A stretch of DNA of 28,774 nt from a virus. Both the position numbers and the translations under genes were made by a program. The notes beneath the pieces are model-generated. The model was not told the DNA's origin. It made no database searches and was given only the letters and a program-made list of their open reading frames with translations. Below are positions 13,981 through 21,600 of the stretch, piece after piece; within the stretch, counting starts at the first letter, position 1; every line of letters begins with the position of its first letter. The stretch is from positions 1 through 28,774 of the IMG/VR virus record IMGVR_UViG_3300001748_000018. One strand, written 5' to 3'.

Positions 13981-15084
13981 ATGCTACTAAAAGAAGTAAG
14001 AGTTCTAACTGATTTGCAGGTTATTTCTGAATCTCGTGAAACAGGAATCATGTGTATTCGAGGCACATTCCAGCGCGCAGAAGAAGAAAACCACAACAGA
14101 AGAGTTTATCCTAAAGCAGTCCTAGAAAACTGCGTAAAGAGTTTAAATGAAAAGCTCAAAGGCAGAGAACTCGTTGGTGAACTCGACCACCCTGCTGATG
14201 GTGTGGTCAAGCTTCAAAACGCTTCTCACCTAATCACTAAACTCGAATGGCAGGGCAACGACTTAATCGGTGAAGCAGAAATCCTCCCAACCCCAGCAGG
14301 CCAAATCGCAAAAAGCCTCATTAATGCAGGCGTAAAGATTGGTATCTCAAGCCGTGGTATGGGCACTCTTTCGGAGGCATCAGAAGGCGCTAAGATCGTC
14401 AACGATGATTACAAGATGATTACGTTCGATCTTGTTGCTGATCCGTCAACTAAGGGAGCATATCCTTCGCTGGCAGAGTCAAAGCAGCACGCTCTTGATT
14501 TCGTAGAGAAGGTCATCAAGCCAGCAATTTCAGAACAAGCTTTCGTTGCTCGTCTAAAGAAGAAACTAGACGAGGCTAAGAAGCCTAACCCGTGGGCCGT
14601 TTGTCACTCTAGTGTTGGTCCTAAGAAAACAGAGAAGTTTGAACGTTGTGTCCAGAAGGTAAAGACGAAAGAAGGTATTTCAGAAATGTGTGGTCCAAGC
14701 CACAGCAAGAAGAAGAAACTAAAAGCTATGAAGACTAACGAAGAGTTAGAAACTAAAGGCCCTAAACCGAACCAAGCAGATATGATTCGTAAGGCTGTGA
14801 CAAAGGCAAGGAATCTACAGGCAAGTCCTACCGCAGGGGGTGAAGCCTCTCGCAAACGAGGTCTAGGTGACTATAAATCAATTGGCGCAGAGCTAAGAGC
14901 TAAGGCTCAGGCTGCCAGAGCAGAAAATAGTTCACGCACTCCACTAACTCTTCCTTCTATAATGGAGTTCTTCCAAAAAGGAAAAGACCCGAAAGCTAAG
15001 AAGGTTCCTGTAGAAGGAATCTTTGATAAGAAGAAGAAACTACAAAGCTCTGCGGCAGTAGCCAATCAGAGGGGAGAGTCATAA
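13981..15084 (+). CDS. 21: Prohead (capsid maturation) protease, T4 gp21-like, with C-terminal extension
   Basis: This 367-residue protein is preceded by GAGGA. Residues 1-166 match the T4 gp21 prohead serine protease family: the VGELDHP segment with the catalytic His at 70, and GISSRGMG with the catalytic Ser at 123 or 124, then FDLVADPST with a conserved Asp near 155. In T4 this enzyme sits in the prohead core, cleaves scaffold, capsid and internal proteins after (Leu/Ile)-x-Glu, and then digests itself. T4 gp21 is 212 residues, so about 165 residues are additional here. The extension holds NPWAVCHSSVGPKKTEKFER then CVQKVK at about 203-228, a motif I know from other phage proteins, usually separate. 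Candidate self-cleavage sites LAE166, ISE185 and LDE198 precede it. It is followed by scaffold and capsid genes, the classic order. Confidence 0.9.
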   Translation: MLLKEVRVLTDLQVISESRETGIMCIRGTFQRAEEENHNRRVYPKAVLENCVKSLNEKLKGRELVGELDHPADGVVKLQNASHLITKLEWQGNDLIGEAEILPTPAGQIAKSLINAGVKIGISSRGMGTLSEASEGAKIVNDDYKMITFDLVADPSTKGAYPSLAESKQHALDFVEKVIKPAISEQAFVARLKKKLDEAKKPNPWAVCHSSVGPKKTEKFERCVQKVKTKEGISEMCGPSHSKKKKLKAMKTNEELETKGPKPNQADMIRKAVTKARNLQASPTAGGEASRKRGLGDYKSIGAELRAKAQAARAENSSRTPLTLPSIMEFFQKGKDPKAKKVPVEGIFDKKKKLQSSAAVANQRGES

Positions 15085-15118
15085 AATAAAATATATTTAG
15101 TAATTTTTTTACTGAATA

Positions 15119-15129
15119 CGTAGATACTA
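15119..15129 (+). promoter_or_regulatory. Weak late promoter candidate before the scaffold gene (CGTAGATACTA)
   Basis: CGTAGATA at 15119-15126 matches TATAAATA at five of eight positions and continues CTATT, like the extended T4 late consensus. It ends exactly 20 bases before the scaffold ATG, the same distance as the candidate before 11807, and the GATACTA core recurs before 17569. The gap 15085-15145 also holds AT-rich sequence with a weak AGTAA/TTACT inverted repeat around a T-run (15100-15114), possibly an inefficient terminator. Confidence 0.35.
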
Positions 15130-15145
15130 TTTAGAGAGGAATACT

Positions 15146-15784
15146 ATGAGCAAGAAAAAGAATAAGATGCAATCAATTGCAGAAATTCTTCCTGAGAACC
15201 TATCAGAAGAAACTGTCAATAAGGTTGCTGAGTTAGTCAATGAGGCTATTCAAGATGAAGTTGCTCGACAAGTTGAAACATTAAGCACGAAGTTCCATGG
15301 TCTTCTTCGACTCAAACTTGATGAGATGAAGGAAACCGCTCGTGCAGAGCTAGAGGCAGAAGATCCAGAGTTCCGCAACCATGAGCTTATGGAATCAATC
15401 AAGGGTATGCTTGCTCTCGAAGTAGCTCCTCAAAATGTTGATGCACTTGTCGAAACTCAACTCAATGAAGCCGCAGAAGCAGTTGCAGATTCAAAGGCAG
15501 TCGAAAACGAACTCGATAATCTGCTATCTGAAAACGAAACATTAAAGAGAACCCTGAAGTTAGTGGAGTCTAAGCTTCACCAACTCAATCAAGAGAAGAA
15601 GAAGTTGCACATTCAGCTTGAACATAAGAAAGCTGATCTGCAAGAATCCAGACTACAGGGCAAGGCAAAGCTCGAAACTCGCTCACTTGATGAGTCTCGT
15701 GATGAGCCAAAAGCAAAATGGAATGATAGTTTAGTTCCAGGAGTTAATCTTGAGGAGCTAAGACGTTTAGCGAATATAAATTGA
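15146..15784 (+). CDS. 22: Prohead scaffolding (core) protein, T4 gp22-like
   Basis: A 212-residue, highly charged, almost entirely helical protein with a strong ribosome-binding site (AGAGAGGA at 15132-15139). Residues about 115-170 form a long coiled coil (LLSENETLKRTLKLVESKL and onward), and residues 20-70 give another helical stretch. Several (Leu/Ile)-x-Glu sites, for example IAE13, LSE21, LVE103, LNE108, LSE129 and LDE183, are suitable for the prohead protease. The C-terminus (PGVNLEELRRLANIN) is a conserved-looking short helix that could contact the capsid protein. Position between protease and capsid genes and the coiled-coil composition indicate the scaffold on which capsid protein assembles, later cleaved into small peptides and lost. 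T4 gp22 is 269 residues, so this one is somewhat shorter. Confidence 0.85.
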   Translation: MSKKKNKMQSIAEILPENLSEETVNKVAELVNEAIQDEVARQVETLSTKFHGLLRLKLDEMKETARAELEAEDPEFRNHELMESIKGMLALEVAPQNVDALVETQLNEAAEAVADSKAVENELDNLLSENETLKRTLKLVESKLHQLNQEKKKLHIQLEHKKADLQESRLQGKAKLETRSLDESRDEPKAKWNDSLVPGVNLEELRRLANIN

Positions 15785-15801
15785 AATTGGAGAAATAAAA
15801 A

Positions 15802-17487
15802 ATGAGTAATCCACTAGACAATGTAGGTGGCTCCGAAAGATTAACAAACAAATGGGAGCCAGTCCTTGAGGGCATTAACGATAACTATACTCGTAAAGTT
15901 ACCGCAACCCTCCTTGAGAATCAAGCTAAGGCTATTCTGAACGATCGTCAGAAGATGATCTCCGAAGCAGCAGTTGGTGATGGCACCACGACTGTCGGTA
16001 TGCTTGGCACCTTCCAAAAGTTCGCCATGCCTCTCGTCCGTCGCGTTTATCCTAACCTGATCTTCAACCAGCTTGGCGCAACCCAGCCAATGCAAGGTCC
16101 TGTTTCACAGGTCTTCTACCTTGGTCACAACCGTGTTTCTGGTAACGACATCCAGAACATCTATAGCAAGTTCAACCTGACTTACCGTGGTTTTGTTGCT
16201 AGCTCAATCGGATCTGCTTCAGGTGATGGTCTTACTTCCAACACGGGCACTTTCGGCACTGGCGCAGGCGGTGGTTTATTTGAGGGTGATCCTTCATACG
16301 CTAGCGGCTTCGATACCAGCAACGTAATCCGTGATCAGTTTGGCTCCCCTTCAACCACTTTCGGTGGAAGAATTGCTTCTTGGCCTGATGCTCAGACGAC
16401 TCTTGGTTGGACTGTCTCAAGCGGTGAAAGGCTCGCAGGCACCTCAATCCCTGAGATCTCACTGCAAATCCAGACTCAGCCAGTCACGGCTCGCACTCGC
16501 AAGATGCGCGCTCTCTGGACCCTGGAAGCATCACAAGACCTCAAGGCTTACCACAACCTCGATCTTGAGCAAGAACTGACCTCACTCCTGTCAAACGAGC
16601 TTCAGCTTGAAATTGACCGTGAGCTAATCGAAGATATGCGAATGATTGCTTATGGTATGGGAGACAGTGATAAGGGCGCGTTTGGTGGTTGGTATCCAAA
16701 GAGCCTTGATCCTCAGAACACCTCAAACAACTTCCCAAGCTTCCCAGGTAAGGAGCCAGATGGTGCAGCAGCTTTCAGCCCAGGCAGCTTCGAATACGAA
16801 CTGACTCAAGACGGCACAAGCACTGCCCCCAATGGAGTTAATGCTAAGGGCATAAATTCAACGCAAGTTCCTGAACTAAACTCAAACGTTTTTGTTGTCG
16901 ATCTTCGTTACTTTGAGGATGGTATGGGCAACTATGCTCCTCAGCACGTTGGTCACGTTTATGCTAACCTGCTTGCAACGATCAACTTTGCATCACAGGA
17001 TATTTTCCGCACGACCATGCGTGGTCCTGGTAGCTGGCTGGTTACCTCCCCACTAATGGCTGCAATGCTTGAGTCTGCTGCCAAGCTGGAAGGTGGTCTT
17101 TCTCTGGCTGACCGTCCAACTAACATTGGTAACACCTCAATAGAGTTCAAGGGCAAGTTCGCTGGTCGCTATGATCTCTATGTTGATCCAATGTTCCCAA
17201 CCGACGAAATCATGATGGGTTACAAGGGTTCTGGTCCAATGGATTCTGGGTTTATCTACTGCCCATATATCCCACTCCAGCAGCTCCCAACGATCACTGA
17301 TCCTGAAAGCTTCCAACCACGTAAGGGTATTCTTACTCGCTACGGTAAGGTCGCTATTCAGCCAGCCTCACGATTCTTCAGAATCATCAGAGTTGTCGGC
17401 GCTGACAGAAACTTCATTGTTGCGCCAACGCAACGCAATAGATCAGTCCGAGGCAATGATGTCCCAGCAGCTCTCCGTAGCTTCTGA
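15802..17487 (+). CDS. 23: Major capsid protein, T4 gp23-like
   Basis: This 561-residue protein with a GGAGA ribosome-binding site belongs to the T4 gp23 HK97-fold family. The diagnostic N-terminal region is present: a helical propeptide, then MISE|AAVGDG and PLVRRVYPNLIFNQL followed by GATQPMQGPVSQVFYL. I predict maturation after Glu55 (ISE|A), equivalent to the gp21 cut in T4 gp23. Other gp23-like parts include RTRKMRALWTLEASQDL, DLEQELTSLLSNELQLEIDR, and the C-terminal PYIPLQQLP and QPRKGILTRYGK segments. T4 gp23 is 521 residues, so there is about 40 residues of extra sequence, probably in surface loops. The gene is GC-richer and uses more C-ending codons than its neighbours, as expected of the most highly expressed virion gene. 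A strong terminator follows. Confidence 0.96.
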   Translation: MSNPLDNVGGSERLTNKWEPVLEGINDNYTRKVTATLLENQAKAILNDRQKMISEAAVGDGTTTVGMLGTFQKFAMPLVRRVYPNLIFNQLGATQPMQGPVSQVFYLGHNRVSGNDIQNIYSKFNLTYRGFVASSIGSASGDGLTSNTGTFGTGAGGGLFEGDPSYASGFDTSNVIRDQFGSPSTTFGGRIASWPDAQTTLGWTVSSGERLAGTSIPEISLQIQTQPVTARTRKMRALWTLEASQDLKAYHNLDLEQELTSLLSNELQLEIDRELIEDMRMIAYGMGDSDKGAFGGWYPKSLDPQNTSNNFPSFPGKEPDGAAAFSPGSFEYELTQDGTSTAPNGVNAKGINSTQVPELNSNVFVVDLRYFEDGMGNYAPQHVGHVYANLLATINFASQDIFRTTMRGPGSWLVTSPLMAAMLESAAKLEGGLSLADRPTNIGNTSIEFKGKFAGRYDLYVDPMFPTDEIMMGYKGSGPMDSGFIYCPYIPLQQLPTITDPESFQPRKGILTRYGKVAIQPASRFFRIIRVVGADRNFIVAPTQRNRSVRGNDVPAALRSF

Positions 17488-17511
17488 TAAGTAAGAAATT
17501 ACTTTGAAATG

Positions 17512-17541
17512 GGTCGGGGGTAAAAACCTCCGACCTTTTTT
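17512..17541 (+). terminator. Rho-independent terminator after the major capsid gene
   Basis: A ten-pair stem (GGTCGGGGGT with ACCTCCGACC, one G-U pair) with an AAAA loop is followed by six T residues at 17536-17541. It starts 24 bases after the capsid stop and separates the capsid unit from the neck unit. Confidence 0.92.
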
Positions 17542-17545
17542 CATT

Positions 17546-17556
17546 TATAGATACTA
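17546..17556 (+). promoter_or_regulatory. Late promoter candidate before the neck genes (TATAGATACTA)
   Basis: TATAGATA at 17546-17553 differs from the T4 late octamer by one base and is followed by CTA. It begins five bases after the terminator's T-run and ends 16 bases before the next ATG, so it would restart transcription for the neck and tail-completion genes. Confidence 0.55.
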
Positions 17557-17568
17557 CATACTAATAGT

Positions 17569-17811
17569 ATGGCTAAGTATATTAATACAACAACTTTTAG
17601 AATTATAGTTAATGATGGAAAAACCCTTATTAACTTCTTACCTGGTGAAGAATTAGAAACAGAAAATTTAATTCCACAACTTGATTCTTACTTGGTTTCT
17701 GAATTAAAACCAAGTAAAATGAAGCTAGTAGAAGAAGCAGAAGAAAAGGTGGAAGTTTCTGGCGAGGCGGTGACAGTAAAAAAGAGAAGCTACAAAGTAA
17801 GAGGTAAGTGA
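17569..17811 (+). CDS. Small protein of unknown function in the neck operon
   Basis: An 80-residue protein beginning MAKYINTTTFRIIVNDGKTL, with a predicted small beta domain (FRIIV..GKTLINFLPGEEL) in residues 1-50 and a charged C-terminal tail ending in basic residues. No Shine-Dalgarno sequence lies before the ATG, and the predicted late promoter would leave a leader of only about ten bases. Small beta proteins of this size are common next to connector and sheath genes of myoviruses, and the 59-residue gene at 25764 has a similar pattern. A head-tail joining or decoration role is possible from context only; I do not recognise the family. Confidence 0.68.
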   Translation: MAKYINTTTFRIIVNDGKTLINFLPGEELETENLIPQLDSYLVSELKPSKMKLVEEAEEKVEVSGEAVTVKKRSYKVRGK

Positions 17812-17812
17812 T

Positions 17813-18676
17813 ATGGTAGTAAAACCTAATGTAGTTTGGGGCAACACTTACGGAGAGTCTAACGGTAGTAGACTCACTGATTACACTCCAAAGGATGATA
17901 TAGGAGCTAACCTATATGCTCCTGCTGCTTCATATGAAACAGACGCCACAGAGCTTAGTCCTTTTTACAGAGAGATTTACGACTTCATTATGGCTAGATT
18001 AGGTCATCCTGTCGTGCGTGTCGAGTTAACTCCCTATCAAGTAAAGACAGCAATTGAAGAAGCTGTTCAGAGGATGAGCTATCACGCTCCTGTATGGACA
18101 AAACAATATGCTGTATTTCAAACACAAATAGGCGAAAATGTCTATGAGCTTCCACAATTCATTGCAGATAATCTCACTTATGTCATCTACAAAAAAACTC
18201 TCTTGTCCATTCAAGCTCAAGCTGGCACTCTGGAGTTTGATTATTTCATTAAGTATTTCCAAGACTCTCATTTGTTTTCAGATTTTTCTGTAGGAGAATT
18301 TTATATCCTACAAATGCACTTAGAGATGGTTAGGAAAATCCTATCGCAGGAGGGCTCCTGGGATGTATTAAATGGCCGCTTCTTACAGGTGACCCCAACC
18401 CCAGTAGTAGATGACTATTGCATCTTAGAGTATAGAGCTTTAGATAGTAATACTATTCATTATGCTTATAAGTCTTGGATAAAAAGATTTGCTTTAGCTT
18501 GTTCTAAAGAAATTCTAGGTCAGATCCGTGGAAAATATAAGACTCTTCCTGGGCCAGGAGGAGGAGCACAACTAAATGGTGAAATGTTATCACAACAAGC
18601 TATCCAAGAAAAGGAAGCTTTAGTTCAAGAACTATTAACTGAGCTTGAAGAACCTCCTCTAATCACAACGTTCTAA
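17813..18676 (+). CDS. 13: Neck (head completion) protein, T4 gp13-like
   Basis: A 287-residue protein, ATG one base after the previous stop, with AAGAGG at about 17799-17804 as ribosome-binding site. The C-terminus is characteristic of gp13-like neck proteins: GQIRGKYKTLPGPGGGAQLN then GEMLSQQAIQEKEALVQELL. The central segment has conserved helices (YREIYDFIMARLGHPVVRVE, LTPYQVKTAIEEAVQRMSYH). In T4, gp13 and gp14 form the neck that joins the packaged head to the tail; T4 gp13 has 309 residues, similar in size. Its place after the capsid gene and before the giant gene with a gp15-like end keeps the T4 order 13-(14)-15. Confidence is good on the family, less on the exact equivalence. Confidence 0.82.
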   Translation: MVVKPNVVWGNTYGESNGSRLTDYTPKDDIGANLYAPAASYETDATELSPFYREIYDFIMARLGHPVVRVELTPYQVKTAIEEAVQRMSYHAPVWTKQYAVFQTQIGENVYELPQFIADNLTYVIYKKTLLSIQAQAGTLEFDYFIKYFQDSHLFSDFSVGEFYILQMHLEMVRKILSQEGSWDVLNGRFLQVTPTPVVDDYCILEYRALDSNTIHYAYKSWIKRFALACSKEILGQIRGKYKTLPGPGGGAQLNGEMLSQQAIQEKEALVQELLTELEEPPLITTF

Positions 18677-18677
18677 G

Positions 18678-21600
18678 ATGACTGATCCTATCCCTATTCC
18701 TCCTGTAGAAATTTTTGAGAGTGGAAGAACCAACCATGATGACGGTATTTTAGGTTCCGGGGATATCTATAGCACTGTTAAAGTAATTAACTTAACTCCC
18801 CACGAAACTACAGAAATTAAGACTGCTGTAATTACATTAAACAAAGACGCATTTATAGTTACACAGCCAGGAAATCAGGCACCATCAATATCAGTTTCTT
18901 CTATTTATGGAGAGTATCAGTATGTTCAATGGGAGCCAATGGGAGATTTATATCCCCCAACTGAAGGCGTAAGTCCTCTTGGGTCGTATAAACATCTAAG
19001 AGTTAAATGGGATTGTAGAGTGCCTGCGGGAAGGGACGACAATAATTACGCAGTTAATGGAAGCATACCTGGTCCATATGCTCACTATGCGGAAATTCTA
19101 TACAACTTTGTTGCTGCGGAGCCTCTGAACACACCAACATTCACTTTAACTGATGCTGTTCGCACTGCTCTTGAGGGTAATGATCGAGTTAAGTTTCAGT
19201 TTTCCGCACATGGGTATGTAAACGAGTTCGATTTTCTGAATGGATTGTATGGACAAGACAAGCAAAACGACCATCCAAATGGAGCCTCCCTGATCCCAGC
19301 ATTCAGAGATATTATTTATAATGACCTATTCGAGCAAGTAGGTTCAGTAAATGATCCTCCGACTATCGCAGGAGCCGAAGTCTGTTTAGCGAAAGAGTAT
19401 GAACTTCACGGAAGAATAGTCCCAGAATTAGATAATAGTGTTGCACATTTCGATTCAGAGACTTGGGATAGCTCAGGTAATGATGCTCCGCCCTTTTGGT
19501 ATCATTTCCATTATGAACTTCAGCATAATAAAAATATTATTCCATTCACCTTTATTTGGGGTGTTGGGATGGTTAACTATGACGAAGGAACATATGACCC
19601 AGAAGGAAAAGATATTGATGAGCAAGACCAAAGAATTAATAAAATATCATCAAATCATGGCCCTAGACGAAGAAGTGATTCTTATTTAGATTATTTATCC
19701 TCAATTCCTAGAATGAAAACGAGTGAGATCAGAGCTACACCAAATAACTATTACTCAAATGACGACGTAACATTCTCAGTTGTAGGTCCCGAAGTCGTTT
19801 GCCATGCCTCTTCAGTCAATGTATGTGCTGTTTATTCAGACTCATTTAATGGAAAAGATAGAACTACATTGAATTGGTTCGATAAAGCTAATGCTTCTTT
19901 TTATGATATAAATGTATTTGGAATTAATAATCTACCGTCACTGACTGCGTGGGTTCTTAGAGGCTGTATAGTTTTAAATGAATCATACACTCCAGTAAAT
20001 TTAACTCCTTTAGATCAAAGTGCTCAAAGATCTATTCGTAAAGAGAGGACCTGGGCGATAGATCAAAATTTTTATGAACGTAAACTTTTTGGAGCACAAA
20101 AATACCCAATAACGAGACCCCCAGAAGAATTCCTAAGAAAGAATGGTTTTGATAACGCTTATCAAACCGCTTGCCATATGATGTATACTTTATGGGAATC
20201 CCCAATAAAAAAGACACTCAGCCACCCTCTATGGCCTACAACTCTTAGGAATACAGTGCCTACCACAGTAACTGGTTGGGACACCCCTGCTGGGTCTGAG
20301 GGAACTTATTTTACTGTTACGATACCTCCTGAGTGGCAAAATCCTTATCAAGGTATAACTGAAATAGCTCGTAGGGAAGATAATCCATTCCTAAAGAATC
20401 TAAGAGAGCCTTGGGCAATGAACCCTATTGGTCTTGCTAACAGACCTGGAGTTGTAGGTGGTCAACCTGGATTCGCTAACGTTGGAGGAGCAGGAGTAAA
20501 TGCCTCAATTGGATTACCCGATATGAGAGCTTACGAAGCTTGTATTGATTTGGAATGGGGTAGTAGACTATTTATTGAGACAGATAGAGATGGTAGCTTA
20601 TTAGATCAATTTAGAGATAGGTGGTTAGTTAATAGATTTATTCCTAACTTTTCTAATAATAAAATCTCAAATATTAACCTGGAAAACGTAGGAAAAGTAA
20701 TTACAGGCGATCAGAATTACACTTGGAGAAATAAAGGATTTGATTCTTTAGAGTTCTCTGGTCTCGATAACATTATTAATTCTAATTCTATTTTTTGTTA
20801 CTATGGGACTAATCCAACCTTTACTGGTTCTTCTAATAAGAATTTTTCAAGAGGATTCCCTAGAAATCAAATAACAAATGAAGCTTCTGGCCTTAATCCA
20901 AAAAAAGAATCTGTCGGTTACGTTTTAGGTTTAGGAACCTTATCGACATCAAGCATTCCTGGTTATAATGCTGATGGTAGCGAAAAGAGAGGAGGGTATA
21001 GATTTAATTATTATAACCCTTCAGCAACTATGAAGCCTTTCGGTTTTCCTGGGTCCAAGCACCAATACCGCACAGGATACCCGTCTGGCGATAAATACGG
21101 TTTTGGGTCGGACAAGAAGCAAAGCTTCACTAACTCTCACGCTGCTTTCGCATTACAACAATCCTATGCTATAGCTAGCGGAGATAAAGTAACCTTAAAG
21201 TTAATTGATTATTATATTAGATGTTTGTTGTGCTCTCACGACCATAATGAAGCAGATAGAACTCTATTCACTAACAAACAGCTATACCCAGAGGGTCAAG
21301 CATATAAAAACGTAGGACGAATGGAAGGTCGTCCCCTACAAGGTATTGTGGGAGGTATAGCTATTACTAGAGATTCTAACTTAAGGGAAAGAGCAATCTA
21401 CTCCTTAGCTAGGAGGTTTTGGAGTAACGTTTATATTGCAAACTGGGAAGATTATCCTTATGGGGTTCCTGGTAAACCTTGGAGACCCATAACTTATCCT
21501 GCTTGGTCATTTGATGGTAATTATATTACTGTAGATCAAAATAAAATTCCTTATAGCACTAATACCTTATCAGGGGTGACTTTAATTCGAGAGAGATCTT

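Noticed and set aside
19438-19689. Forward open frame inside the giant gene in another frame
   Set aside because: No ribosome-binding site and fully inside an intact long gene; treated as a shadow.
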